DNA of 64,000 nt from Streptomyces rimosus subsp. rimosus (GTDB lineage: Bacteria > Actinomycetota > Actinomycetes > Streptomycetales > Streptomycetaceae): assembly GCF_000720725.1 (NCBI RefSeq), contig NZ_JOCQ01000003.1, positions 114,208 to 178,207 of the forward strand, given 5' to 3'. The notes beneath the pieces were generated by a model. The model was not told the DNA's origin. It searched no databases and was given only the letters and a program-made list of their open reading frames with translations. How positions within the stretch are numbered: the first letter of the stretch is position 1; every line of letters begins with the position of its first letter. The position numbers were made by a program, and so were the translations under genes. Positions 1 through 8,333 of the stretch are shown piece after piece.

Positions 1-389
1 TACGGCGTGGGCAGCCGCAGCTGCACGTTGTCCGGCACCGGGCTGTTGCACCTGCCGGCCAGGTCCTGCACGTACTCGTCGGCCACCCCCTGGCGGCTCA
101 GCGTCTCGTCGACCTGTTCCGTCAGCCGGTCCCGGGTCACCACCCAGCAGGCGGCGGCCGAAGCGGCCACGGCGACCGCCACGGCGACGGCGGTCAGCAC
201 GGCCAGCCGGGAACGCAGCGGCAGCTGCCGGTAGCGGTGCACCACGCGCTCCTTCAGGCGCCGCCATACGCTGCCGCCCTGGGCCGGCTCTCCCAGGGCC
301 GGGCCTCCCGGCGCCGGACCGCCCGGAGCCGGGCCTGCCGGGCCCGTACCGCCGGAGGCCGCACCGTCCGGAACCGCTCCCCGTCTCAT
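1..389 (-). CDS. Sensor histidine kinase, N-terminal part (cut by window edge)
   Basis: Only the first 129 or so codons are inside the window. They encode a Gly/Pro/Ala-rich cytoplasmic start, a short basic stretch (RLKERVVHRYRQLPLRSRL) and one strong membrane helix of V and A repeats followed by CWVVTRDRL, the usual beginning of the extracytoplasmic sensor loop of a CseC/MprB-type kinase. The ATG overlaps the stop of the upstream response regulator gene (ATGA), so the two are translationally coupled. The kinase core lies outside, so the assignment rests on topology and the coupled regulator. Confidence 0.8.
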   Translation of the reverse strand, partial: MRRGAVPDGAASGGTGPAGPAPGGPAPGGPALGEPAQGGSVWRRLKERVVHRYRQLPLRSRLAVLTAVAVAVAVAASAAACWVVTRDRLTEQVDETLSRQGVADEYVQDLAGRCNSPVPDNVQLRLPTP

Positions 390-1123
390 TCAGCCCCGCC
401 CTCGGCCCGCAGCACGTACCCCACCCCGCGCACCGTGTGCACCAGCCGCGGTTCGCCGCCCGCCTCCGTCTTGCGGCGCAGGTACATCACGTACACGTCC
501 AGGGAGTTGGAGGTCGGCTCGAAGTCGAAGCCCCAGACCGCCTTGAGGATCTGCTCGCGGGTGAGCACCTGGCGCGGGTGTGCGAGGAACATCTCCAGCA
601 GCGTGAATTCCGTGCGGGTCAGCTCGACCTGCCGGTCGCCGCGGGTCACCTCCCGCGTCGCCAGGTCCATCCGCAGGTCGGCGAAGGTCAGCGCGTCACC
701 CTCCGCGGGCTGCGCGCCGGCCGCGGCCGCGTACGAGCTGCGGCGCAGCAGCGCGCGGATCCGGGCGAGGAGTTCGTCCAGCTCGAAGGGCTTGACGAGG
801 TAGTCGTCGGCGCCGGCGTCCAGCCCGGTGACACGGTCGCCGACCGTGTCGCGGGCGGTCAGCATCAGGACCGGTACGGTCACCCCGCTCGCCCGCAGCC
901 GCCGGGCGGCCGTCAGCCCGTCCATCCGGGGCATCAGCACATCGAGGACGATCAGTTCGGGGTCGTACGAGGCGACCTTCTCGACCGCGTCGAGGCCGTC
1001 GACGGCCTGCTCTGTCCCGTACCCCTCGAAAGCGAGGGAGCGCTGCAGCGCCTCGCGGACGGCCGGCTCGTCGTCGACGATCAGGATGCGGGCGGGCTGA
1101 TCACCGTGCTCGGCGGGGCTCAT
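386..1123 (-). CDS. OmpR/PhoB-family response regulator
   Basis: A 245-residue two-domain regulator. The receiver shows the acidic pair (LIVDDEP), the phosphorylatable Asp in LIVLDVLMPRMDG, the switch Thr in MLTARD and the Lys in YLVKPF. The C-terminal winged helix has the family features TEFTLLEMFLAHP, LDVYVMYLRRK and VRGVGYVL. I place the start at the ATG encoding MSPAEHG, preceded by GAGG 11 nt upstream; the open frame continues further but that part is Pro/Gly/Arg-rich noise. It is coupled to the kinase at 386-389. The protease gene at 1871-3037 lies upstream on the same strand, as in mycobacterial mprAB-pepD. Confidence 0.93.
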   Translation of the reverse strand: MSPAEHGDQPARILIVDDEPAVREALQRSLAFEGYGTEQAVDGLDAVEKVASYDPELIVLDVLMPRMDGLTAARRLRASGVTVPVLMLTARDTVGDRVTGLDAGADDYLVKPFELDELLARIRALLRRSSYAAAAGAQPAEGDALTFADLRMDLATREVTRGDRQVELTRTEFTLLEMFLAHPRQVLTREQILKAVWGFDFEPTSNSLDVYVMYLRRKTEAGGEPRLVHTVRGVGYVLRAEGGAE

Positions 1124-1284
1124 TGCTCTGACTACCTCGGGTGTCGATGTGGGTGGCTGACCGGGGATTCCGCGGTCCTGCCCGTCAGCCTCGCACGTCG
1201 GCGGCCGGGGTGTGCCGCTCGGCACGGTGTTCAGGTCGTACGGGGGGTATGGCGCCGTGCGGTCGGGATACGGGGGCGTGGCGC

Positions 1285-1584
1285 TCACCTCCGTGCGGCG
1301 GCCCGGGGCGGCCGGGCCGGGCCCGCCGCGCCGGGCCGCTTGGGGCGGGTACGCGCCGCCGCCGCGACTTCGGCCGGGCGTTCCACGCGGGCTCCCGACA
1401 CCCGTGCCTCGGCCTCCGCCAGGTCGAGGGCCAGATCCAGGTCGGCGGGCCCGGTACGGGCGTCCGCGCCGTGGTCGACGGTCCACACGCCCGCGCTGCG
1501 GCGTTCCTCGCCGGCGCTCCAGGCGATGGCGGCCGCGAGGGCGCGGCGGGCACGGTGGACCGGGACGGTGATCTTGCGGGCCAT
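1285..1584 (-). CDS. Small basic protein of unknown function (99 aa)
   Basis: The ATG has a strong Shine-Dalgarno (GAGGAGG, 5 nt upstream). The product begins MARKITVPVHRARRALAAAI, has an acidic middle (LDLALDLAEAEARV) and ends in a Pro/Arg/Ala-rich tail. I recognise no domain. It lies between the protease and the response regulator on the same strand, so it could be part of the same transcript. The good ribosome site and high GC3 support it; the low-complexity tail and lack of a known family limit confidence. Confidence 0.5.
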   Translation of the reverse strand: MARKITVPVHRARRALAAAIAWSAGEERRSAGVWTVDHGADARTGPADLDLALDLAEAEARVSGARVERPAEVAAAARTRPKRPGAAGPARPPRAAARR

Positions 1585-1615
1585 GGGGGCCTCCTCGTAC
1601 GTGAGGTTCAGGATC

Positions 1616-1788
1616 GGGAGGGAGGGAGGGAGGGGCGGAGCAAGGAGGCAGGAAGCGGGAGGCAGCGGGAGGCAGAAGGAAGGGGCCGGGGCGGGAGGGC
1701 GGCGGGTCAGGGAAGAAACGTTTCAGAAGCGGTGCCGAAGATGGGGCCGGAGACAGGACCGGAGGTGGTGCCGGAGGTGGTGCCGGAG
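1616..1788. repeat. Purine-rich G tract and 12-bp tandem repeat
   Basis: A GGGA-type run at 1616-1639 gives five consecutive G-runs on the + strand, followed by about 60 bases of purine-rich sequence. At 1759-1788 the 12-mer CCGGAGGTGGTG is repeated two and a half times. No credible ORF or promoter is visible between 1585 and 1870. The G-runs meet the usual pattern for a DNA G-quadruplex. Confidence 0.6.
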
Positions 1789-1870
1789 ACGGGACCCAGA
1801 GGCGGGACCGGAGCCGGTTCCGCGAGCGGCCCCGGAAGACGGCGTACGCATGGCCGTCCGCCGCACCACC

Positions 1871-3037
1871 TCAGCTGCTCTGGCTGCCCCCCGCCCGCAG
1901 CTTCGCCAGGTCCGCCTTCACCGTGTTGATCGGGATCGCGAAGCCGAGGCCGACGCTCCCCGCCGAGCTGCTGCCCTGCGCGGAACTGGGCGAGTACATC
2001 GCCGAGTTGATGCCGATGATCCGGCCCTTCATGTCGATCAGCGCGCCGCCGGAGTTGCCGGGGTTGAGCGCCGCGTCGGTCTGGATGGCCTTGTACGTGG
2101 TCTTCGACTGGCCGGTGTCACCGTTGTACTGGTTGCCGCCGAACTCGAACGGCCAGCCCGGGCCGCCCTGCTCCTGCTGCCGCTGCCGCCCCTCGTCCTT
2201 GGGGACCGTCACATCCCGCTTGAGCGCGGAGACGATGCCGCTGGTGACCGAGCCGGTGAGGCCCTCGGGCGAGCCGATCGCGACAACCTCGTCGCCCACC
2301 GCCAGGTTGTCGGAGTTGCCGAGCGAGGCGGTGGTGAGGTTCTTGGCGCCCTTGACCTTGATCAGCGCCAGGTCCTTGTCCGGGTCGGTGCCCACGACGT
2401 CGGCCTGCTTCTTGCTGCCGTCGCTGAAGGTGACCTCGACCGAGGACGCGCCGGCCACCACGTGGTTGTTGGTGACGATCTCGCCGTCCGGGGTGATCAC
2501 CACGCCGGAGCCGGTGGACTGACCACTGGACGTGCGCGCCTTGATCTCGACTATGGCGGGGCTGACCGCCTTGGCGACCGCCGAGACGCCGCCGCTCTTG
2601 GACGAGCCCGCGTTGACGGCCGGGGTGGTCGTACCGGCCTGCGGACGGTCCGTGGCGCTCCCTATGAGCGCGGCGCTGCCGCCGCCGATCAGGCCGGAGG
2701 CCAGTGCCACGGCCGCGATCAGCGCGACCGGGCGGCGGGCCCGGCGGCGCGGCGCGGGCGCGCCCGTACCGGTGGCGTCGGGGCCTTCCGGACCACCGGG
2801 GCCGCCAGGGCCGCCGAAACCGGCCGTACCGCCCGGACCGCCGGGGCCCGTGGGGGTGTCCTGACCCGCGGAAGCGCCCACCGCCGACATCTGCGCGCCG
2901 TACGGGGGGTGGGGCGGGGGCGGCGGATAGCCCGCCCCGCTCGCCCCGCCGCTCGTCCCGCCCTGCGCCTGCGGCCCGTGGGCGTAACCCTGGTACTGAG
3001 GTGTTTCGTCGCCGCTTCGGCGGTAGGTCTCGGTCAT
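1871..3037 (-). CDS. Membrane-anchored trypsin-like serine protease (S1C, HtrA-like) without PDZ domain
   Basis: 388 residues: about 115 Pro/Gly/Tyr-rich cytoplasmic residues, a membrane helix (PVALIAAVALASGLIGGG), a linker, then a chymotrypsin-fold domain exposed outside the membrane. The catalytic triad is visible as NNHVVAG (His), DKDLALIKV (Asp) and LNPGNSGGALID (Ser). The protein stops shortly after the protease core (AIPINTVKADLAKL), so the PDZ domain usual in HtrA/PepD proteins is missing. It probably acts in cell-envelope protein quality control. Three 11-bp direct repeats lie 24-52 bases upstream of its ATG, and a two-component system follows downstream. Confidence 0.92.
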   Translation of the reverse strand: MTETYRRSGDETPQYQGYAHGPQAQGGTSGGASGAGYPPPPPHPPYGAQMSAVGASAGQDTPTGPGGPGGTAGFGGPGGPGGPEGPDATGTGAPAPRRRARRPVALIAAVALASGLIGGGSAALIGSATDRPQAGTTTPAVNAGSSKSGGVSAVAKAVSPAIVEIKARTSSGQSTGSGVVITPDGEIVTNNHVVAGASSVEVTFSDGSKKQADVVGTDPDKDLALIKVKGAKNLTTASLGNSDNLAVGDEVVAIGSPEGLTGSVTSGIVSALKRDVTVPKDEGRQRQQEQGGPGWPFEFGGNQYNGDTGQSKTTYKAIQTDAALNPGNSGGALIDMKGRIIGINSAMYSPSSAQGSSSAGSVGLGFAIPINTVKADLAKLRAGGSQSS

Positions 3038-3060
3038 GTACCCGACTTTGCGAGCCGACC

Positions 3061-3089
3061 ATGAGAACCGTCTGAGAACGCCCTGAGAG
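3061..3089 (-). promoter_or_regulatory. Tandem 11-bp direct repeats (likely response-regulator operator)
   Basis: On the + strand the heptamers ATGAGAA, CTGAGAA and CTGAGAG start at 3061, 3072 and 3083, exactly 11 bp apart. Read on the minus strand, the coding direction of the protease gene, they are YTCTCA-type repeats. Spacing of one helical turn is typical of OmpR-family regulators, and the motif resembles mycobacterial MprA boxes. Confidence 0.6.
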
Positions 3090-3182
3090 GCCCGACAGAA
3101 GTAGGTATGCCCGGTGTAAGGAAGATCAGCCGCGGGGCTGCCGGGCGGCCTCGGGACAGCCGGTCACGCGCGAGCCGGCCGG

Positions 3183-4253
3183 TCAGGCGCGAGGTGACTG
3201 ATCGACGCTCGGCACCGAGCCGCCGGCCGCCGGACCGCAGCCGCACGAGCCCCGGACCACCAGCCGCGCCGGGAACTGCCGCAGCCGCTCGCGCCGCGAC
3301 CCGACCACCCGCAGGCCGTCGTCCAGCACCAGGTCCACCGCGGCCCGCGCCATCGCCACCCGGTCCGAGGCGACCGTGGTCAGCGGCGGGTCGGTCAGCG
3401 CGGCTTCCTTGACGTCGTCGAATCCGGCCACGGCCAGTTCGCCCGGTACGTCGATGCGCAGCTCGCGGGCGGCCCGCAGGACGCCGATGGCCTGGTCGTC
3501 GGTCGCGCACATGATGGCCGGCGGCCGGTCGGGGCCGGCGAGCAGTTGCAGGGCGACCCGGTAGGCGTCGTAGCGGTTGTACGGCGCCTGGAAATACCGG
3601 CCTTCGAGCGACTTTCCGGACTCCTCCATCGCCCGGCGCCAGCCCTCCAGGTGGTCGGTGACCGGGTCGCCGGACTTCGGGGTCTCCTCCGTACCGCCGA
3701 GGAAGGCGACGTACGGGTGGCCGTGCTCCAGCAGATGCCGGGTCGCCAGCTGCGCGCCGCCGATGTCGTCCGTCATCACGGCCACGTCGTCAATCGCGTC
3801 GGGGCGCCGGTGCAGCAGCACCACCCGGGCGTCCCACGCGTCGATCTCCGCGGCGGCGTGCTCGCTGGGCCCCTGGCTGATCAGGATCAGGCCCGCCACC
3901 CGCATGCCCAAGAAAGCGCGCAAATAGTGCACTTCGCGCTCGTCCAGATAGTCGGCGTTGCCGACCAGGACCATCTTCCCGCGCTCGGCGGCCGCCTGCT
4001 CGACGGCGTGCGCCATCTCCGCGAAGAACGGCTGCCGGGTGTCCGGCACGATCAGACCTATGAGGTCCGTACGCCGGGACGCCATCGCCTGGGCCACCCG
4101 GTCGGGGCGGTATCCCAGTTCCTTGATCGCGGCGAGCACCCGCTCGCGCGTGGCCGGGGCGACCGGCCTCGGTCCGTTGTTGATGACGTAACTCACCACG
4201 GCGGTCGAGGTACCCGCCAGTTTTGCCACATCATCCCGCGTCACCTTGGCCAC
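3183..4253 (-). CDS. LacI/PurR-family transcriptional regulator
   Basis: 356 residues from a GTG start. The N-terminus is a LacI helix-turn-helix (TRDDVAKLAGTSTAVVSYVI) with hinge helix YRPDRVAQAMASRRT, followed by a periplasmic-binding-type effector domain (LIGLIVPDTRQPFFAE, ending GFDDVKEAALTDPPLTTV). It probably represses sugar-uptake or utilisation genes elsewhere, since no sugar gene is adjacent. It is co-directional with glnR, 24 nt away. The Cys-Gly-Cys-containing tail is not conserved in the family in general. Confidence 0.93.
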   Translation of the reverse strand: MAKVTRDDVAKLAGTSTAVVSYVINNGPRPVAPATRERVLAAIKELGYRPDRVAQAMASRRTDLIGLIVPDTRQPFFAEMAHAVEQAAAERGKMVLVGNADYLDEREVHYLRAFLGMRVAGLILISQGPSEHAAAEIDAWDARVVLLHRRPDAIDDVAVMTDDIGGAQLATRHLLEHGHPYVAFLGGTEETPKSGDPVTDHLEGWRRAMEESGKSLEGRYFQAPYNRYDAYRVALQLLAGPDRPPAIMCATDDQAIGVLRAARELRIDVPGELAVAGFDDVKEAALTDPPLTTVASDRVAMARAAVDLVLDDGLRVVGSRRERLRQFPARLVVRGSCGCGPAAGGSVPSVDQSPRA

Positions 4254-4277
4254 GCGCGGCAGTCTACGCGGGTGGTT

Positions 4278-5117
4278 CTACCGCTCGGCAGGCCGAGCGG
4301 CGGCGGCTTCCCTCCCGGCACCGGCGCGCGAGGGCGCCGTGCGGCGCGCGCCCGCGCCCGCGCCGTCCTCCGAGCCGTCGCCGTTCGCCGCGGCCCGGCC
4401 GCTGCGCTTGTCCTGCGGCTCCCGGTCCTCCGCCGTACGCTCGGGCTTCTCCGGGGTCACGAAGCGGTAGCCGACGTTGCGCACGGTGCCGATCAGCGAC
4501 TCGTGCTCCGGGCCGAGCTTCGCGCGCAGCCGCCGTACATGGACGTCGACGGTGCGCGTACCACCGAAGTAGTCGTAACCCCAGACCTCTTGCAGCAGCT
4601 GGGCGCGGGTGAAGACGCGGCCGGGGTGCTGCGCCAGGTACTTCAGCAGCTCGAACTCCTTGAAGGTCAGGTCCAGGACCCGGCCCTTGAGCTTGGCGCT
4701 GTAGGTCGCTTCGTCCACCGAGAGATCGCCGTTGCGGATCTCCATCGGGCAGTCGTCGGCGGTGATCTGCTGGCGGCCCATGGCCAGCCGCAGCCGGGCC
4801 TCGACCTCGGCCGGGCCCGCGGTGTCCAGCAGGACGTCGTCGATGCCCCAGTCCGCGGTGACGGCGGCCAGCCCGCCCTCGGTCACCACCAGGACCAGCG
4901 GACAGCCCGGGCCCGTGGAGCGCAGCAGCTGGCACAGCGACCGTACGTGCGGCAGATCACGCCGCCCGTCGATCAGTATGACGTCGGCGCCGGGGGTGTC
5001 CACCAGGGCCGGGCCCTCGGCGGGGGCGACCCGCACGCTGTGCAGCAGCAGGCCGAGCGCGGGCAGCACCTCCGTCGAGGGCTGGAGGGCGTTGGTCAGG
5101 AGCAGCAGCGAGCTCAT
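4278..5117 (-). CDS. glnR: GlnR, global nitrogen response regulator (orphan OmpR-type)
   Basis: 279 residues. The N-terminus MSSLLLLTNALQPSTEVLPA, the receiver-like domain (DVILIDGRRDLPHVRSL) and the winged helix with TFKEFELLKYLAQHP, VWGYDYFGGTRTVDVHVRRL and GTVRNVGYRFV match streptomycete GlnR closely. GlnR is an atypical response regulator without a partner kinase that controls glutamine synthetase, ammonium uptake and nitrate/nitrite assimilation genes. The C-terminal tail (about 45 residues) is a variable, charged, low-complexity stretch. Upstream of the ATG there is no good Shine-Dalgarno; instead a short ORF overlaps it (5114-5188). Confidence 0.95.
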   Translation of the reverse strand: MSSLLLLTNALQPSTEVLPALGLLLHSVRVAPAEGPALVDTPGADVILIDGRRDLPHVRSLCQLLRSTGPGCPLVLVVTEGGLAAVTADWGIDDVLLDTAGPAEVEARLRLAMGRQQITADDCPMEIRNGDLSVDEATYSAKLKGRVLDLTFKEFELLKYLAQHPGRVFTRAQLLQEVWGYDYFGGTRTVDVHVRRLRAKLGPEHESLIGTVRNVGYRFVTPEKPERTAEDREPQDKRSGRAAANGDGSEDGAGAGARRTAPSRAGAGREAAAARPAER

Positions 5118-5188
5118 CGCCGATCACCCGCCCGGGTCCCGGCCGGCCGTTTACTGCCCTTCGTGTCCTGCACGCTTCGCTCGCCCAT
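5114..5188 (-). CDS. Short ORF overlapping and probably coupled to glnR (24 aa)
   Basis: ATG at 5188 follows GGAGG at 11 nt and encodes MGERSVQDTKGSKRPAGTRA plus GDRR. Its TGA overlaps the glnR ATG as ATGA. An in-frame ATG at 5251 would lengthen it to 45 residues. glnR itself has no clear ribosome site, so coupled re-initiation is a reasonable explanation. The peptide has no recognisable function. Confidence 0.45.
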   Translation of the reverse strand: MGERSVQDTKGSKRPAGTRAGDRR

Positions 5189-5356
5189 TGCGTCTGGTTC
5201 CTCCTCGGTCCCTGCGAACGGGGCCCCTCCCATGACGTTCTTCCCGGCCATGGGGGCGTCTGCGGCACTGCTTCCTACGGACGGGCTCCGCTGCCGCCCG
5301 GAGGGCCCTGCGGAGCGCCGGTGCTCATCGGCGCGTGAACGCGTTTCAAAGCACAA

Positions 5357-5388
5357 AAGGACCCGGGGGCAACGCTGCCCGGATCCTT
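5357..5388 (-). terminator. Hairpin with T-run on the minus strand
   Basis: AAGGA/CCGGG arms pair with CCCGG/TCCTT (10 pairs, one A-C mismatch, 10-nt loop). Read on the minus strand it is followed by TTTTGTGCTTTG, giving an intrinsic terminator form. No minus-strand gene ends here, so it would stop antisense or read-through transcription entering glnR. Confidence 0.5.
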
Positions 5389-5410
5389 CTTGCCCAGCAG
5401 AATAGCCCAC

Positions 5411-6271
5411 ATGACTTCCGGACCCGAGGCGGATTTTGCGCGATCTTGTGTTCCGTCGATCACTTCGAGTGGCCGGCGCACGTCGTTGTTGACGGAGGAC
5501 GGGGTCCGGATCGAGGCCGCGTACACGCCTCCGCGCGCCCCCGTGGGCGCCCCCTCGGACGGCCTCGCCGTGGTCCTCGCGCACGGCTTCACCGGAGCGC
5601 TGGAACGGCCCGCGCTGCGCCGCGCGGCCGAGGTCTTCGCCCAGCATGCGGCCGTGATCACGTTCTCCTTCCGGGGCCACGGGCGGTCCGGCGGGCGCTC
5701 CACGGTCGGCGACCGCGAGGTGCTGGACCTGGCCGCGGCGGTCGGCTGGGCCCGGGCCCTGGGCCACCGCCGGGTCGCGACCGTGGGCTTCTCCATGGGC
5801 GGCTCGGTTGTCCTGCGGCACGCCGCGCTGTTCGGAGGGGCGCGCGGGGGGCGCACGGATGCGCGGACCGACATGGTGGTGTCGGTGAGTGCTCCCGCGC
5901 GGTGGTTCTACCGGGGTACGGCCTCGATGCGCAGGCTGCACTGGGTGGTGACGCGGCCCACGGGGCGCCTGGTGTCCCGCCTGGGGCTGAGAACCCGCAT
6001 CCATCCGGAGGACTGGGACCCCGTACCGCTCTCCCCCGTCGCGGCCGTCCCGCGTATCGCCCCCACCCCGCTGCTGATCGTGCACGGCGACCGCGATCCG
6101 TACTTCCCGCTGGACCATCCGAGGATGCTCGCCGCTGCCGCCGACCCGGACACCGCGGAGCTGTGGCTGGAGCGCGGCTTCGGCCACGCGGAGAACGCGG
6201 CGCCCGAGGCGCTGCTCGAACGTATCGCTGCGTGGACGGCCGAACGGGCGACGGAGCGGGACGGGAACTGA
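5411..6271 (+). CDS. Alpha/beta-fold hydrolase
   Basis: 286 residues. The oxyanion region is VVLAHGFTGALERPALRRAA, the nucleophile elbow is GFSMGGSV (Ser), the acid is in LLIVHGDRDPYFPLDH (Asp) and the His is in ERGFGHAENAAPE, giving a complete Ser-Asp-His triad. The length and the cap-poor layout suit a small serine hydrolase such as an esterase or peptidase. The substrate is unknown. I chose ATG 5411 over an upstream in-frame TTG (5390), which lies inside the hairpin described at 5357-5388. The ribosome site is weak for both. Confidence 0.85.
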   Translation: MTSGPEADFARSCVPSITSSGRRTSLLTEDGVRIEAAYTPPRAPVGAPSDGLAVVLAHGFTGALERPALRRAAEVFAQHAAVITFSFRGHGRSGGRSTVGDREVLDLAAAVGWARALGHRRVATVGFSMGGSVVLRHAALFGGARGGRTDARTDMVVSVSAPARWFYRGTASMRRLHWVVTRPTGRLVSRLGLRTRIHPEDWDPVPLSPVAAVPRIAPTPLLIVHGDRDPYFPLDHPRMLAAAADPDTAELWLERGFGHAENAAPEALLERIAAWTAERATERDGN

Positions 6272-6272
6272 C

Positions 6273-6312
6273 GACGGCAGCCCGTACCGTGGATTCGGTA
6301 CGGGCCGCCGTC
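6273..6312. terminator. Bidirectional hairpin between convergent genes
   Basis: GACGGC-A-GCCCGTACCG pairs with CGGTACGGGC-C-GCCGTC: 16 base pairs with one mismatch and a 6-nt loop (TGGATT). It sits between the hydrolase (+) and the ABC exporter (-). Confidence 0.8.
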
Positions 6313-6368
6313 GGTGCTCCCGTTCGCTCGGCCGCCGGTCACCCGGCCGCCGGTCACTCGGCTCCCGG

Positions 6369-8333
6369 TTATTCGGCTTCCGCCACCGGCTCCGCGAACT
6401 GTGCCGCGTACAGCCGTGCGTAGGCGCCGTCCGCGGCCAGCAGCGCGTCGTGGGTGCCCTGCTCGACGATCGCGCCGGATTCCATGACCAGGATCAGGTC
6501 GGCGTCGCGGATCGTGGAGAGCCGGTGGGCGATGACGAAGCTGGTGCGGCCGGTGCGCAGCTGGGCCATGGCGTGCTGGATGAGGACTTCGGTGCGGGTG
6601 TCGACGGAGCTGGTGGCCTCGTCCAGGACCAGGATCGCGGGTTCGGCGAGGAAGGCGCGGGCGATGGTGATCAGCTGTTTCTCGCCCACCGAGACGTTGG
6701 CGCCCTCGTCGTCGATGACGGTGTCGTAGCCGTCCGGGAGGGTGCGGACGAAGCGGTCCACGTGGGTGGCCTTCGCCGCCTCGATGATCTTGTCCATGGA
6801 GGTGCCCTCGGGCGCGCCGTAGGCGATGTTCTCGGCGATGGTGCCGCCGAAGAGCCAGGTGTCCTGGAGCACCATGCCGATGTTGGAGCGCAGCTCCTCA
6901 CGGCTCATCGCCTGGATGTCCACGCCGTCCAGGGTGATCCGGCCGCCGCGCACCTCGTAGAAGCGCATGAGCAGGTTGACCAGCGTGGTCTTGCCGGCAC
7001 CGGTCGGGCCGACGATCGCGACGGTCTGGCCCGGGTGGACGGCCAGCGACAGCTCGTCGATCAGGGGCTTGTCGTCCTCGTAGCGGAAGGAGACGTCCTC
7101 GAAGACGACGTGGCCGCTGATGTGCGCGGGGCGCGCGGGCGCGGCGGCGTCCGGCTCCTGCTCGGCGGCGTCCAGCAGCTCGAAGACCCGCTCCGCCGAG
7201 GCGACGCCGGACTGCACCAGGTTGGCCATCGAGGCGACCTGGGTGAGCGGCTGGCTGAACTGCCGGGAGTACTGGATGAACGCCTGCACGTCGCCGATGG
7301 ACAGCGCGCCGGAGGCGACGCGCAGGCCGCCGACCACCGCCACCAGGACGTAGTTCAGGTTGCCGATGAACATCATCGCGGGCTGGATGATGCCGGAGAT
7401 GAACTGCGCCTTGAAGCCCGCCTCGTACAGGTCCTCGTTCTCCTTGCGGAACAGCTCGGCGGACTCCTTCTGCCGGCCGAAGACCTTGACCAGGGAGTGG
7501 CCGGTGTACATCTCCTCGATGTGCGCGTTCAGCTTGCCGGTGGTCTTCCACTGCTGGACGAACTGGGGCTGCGCCCGCTTGCCGACCTTGGTGGCGACGA
7601 CGACCGAGACCGGGACGGTGACCAGTGCGACCAGCGCGAGCAGCGGCGAGATGAAGAACATCATCGCCAGCACGCCGACGATGGTCAGCAGCGAGGTGAG
7701 GATCTGGCTCAGGGTCTGCTGGAGGGTCTGCGCGATGTTGTCGATGTCGTTGGTGGCGCGGGAGAGGACCTCGCCGCGCGGCTGCTTGTCGAAGTAGCGC
7801 AGCGGCAGCCGCGCCAGCTTCTCCTCGACCTGCTCGCGCAGCCGGAAGACGGTGCGCTGCACCACCCGGGTGGCGATGCGGGCCTGGACGAAGCCGAAGA
7901 CCGAGGCGCCCACGTAGATCAGGAAGACCCACATCAGGACCGTGCCGACGGCGTTGAAGTCGATGCCCTGGCCGGGGACGACCGGCATCGTGCCGAGCAT
8001 GTCGGCCAGCCCGTTGTCGCCCCGGTCGCGCAGGTGGGCGACGGCCTGGTCCTTGGTGATGCCGCCGGGCAGCTGCCGGCCGACGATGCCCGCCACGATC
8101 AGGTCGGTGGCGTGGCCGAGGACCTTGGGGCCCAGCACGGACAGCGCGACGCTCAGCAGGCCGAGCACCACGGCCACCCACATGACGGCGCGCTCGGGCC
8201 GCATCTGCCGCAGCAGCCGCAGACCGGAGCCGCGGAAGTCCATGACCTTCTCGGTGGGCTGGCCGCCCATCATGCGTGCGGGCCCCGCGGCGGGCGCGGG
8301 CCCGCGCCGCTGTGGCGCCTGGTGGCTACTCAC
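6369..8333 (-). CDS. ABC exporter half-transporter, consensus-site subunit
   Basis: 654 residues from GTG 8333, with GGAGG about 6 nt upstream and a GTGA overlap with the stop of the partner gene. Six membrane helices (from VMWVAVVLGLLSVALSVLG onward) are followed by an ATPase domain: Walker A GPTGAGKTT, a variant signature NVSVGEKQLITIARAF, Walker B ILVLDEATSSVD with the catalytic Glu, and the switch His in VIAHRLSTI. It should form a heterodimer with the product of 8330-10063, exporting a drug, lipid or peptide. The open frame extends beyond 8333 but only as an out-of-register copy of the partner gene. Confidence 0.93.
   Translation of the reverse strand: MSSHQAPQRRGPAPAAGPARMMGGQPTEKVMDFRGSGLRLLRQMRPERAVMWVAVVLGLLSVALSVLGPKVLGHATDLIVAGIVGRQLPGGITKDQAVAHLRDRGDNGLADMLGTMPVVPGQGIDFNAVGTVLMWVFLIYVGASVFGFVQARIATRVVQRTVFRLREQVEEKLARLPLRYFDKQPRGEVLSRATNDIDNIAQTLQQTLSQILTSLLTIVGVLAMMFFISPLLALVALVTVPVSVVVATKVGKRAQPQFVQQWKTTGKLNAHIEEMYTGHSLVKVFGRQKESAELFRKENEDLYEAGFKAQFISGIIQPAMMFIGNLNYVLVAVVGGLRVASGALSIGDVQAFIQYSRQFSQPLTQVASMANLVQSGVASAERVFELLDAAEQEPDAAAPARPAHISGHVVFEDVSFRYEDDKPLIDELSLAVHPGQTVAIVGPTGAGKTTLVNLLMRFYEVRGGRITLDGVDIQAMSREELRSNIGMVLQDTWLFGGTIAENIAYGAPEGTSMDKIIEAAKATHVDRFVRTLPDGYDTVIDDEGANVSVGEKQLITIARAFLAEPAILVLDEATSSVDTRTEVLIQHAMAQLRTGRTSFVIAHRLSTIRDADLILVMESGAIVEQGTHDALLAADGAYARLYAAQFAEPVAEAE

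Noticed and set aside
437..3064. An 875-codon + strand open frame opposite the regulator and protease genes
   Set aside because: It is an antisense shadow caused by high GC; its composition (Arg/Ala/Gly, His) is unlike a folded protein, and the minus-strand genes carry clear domains.
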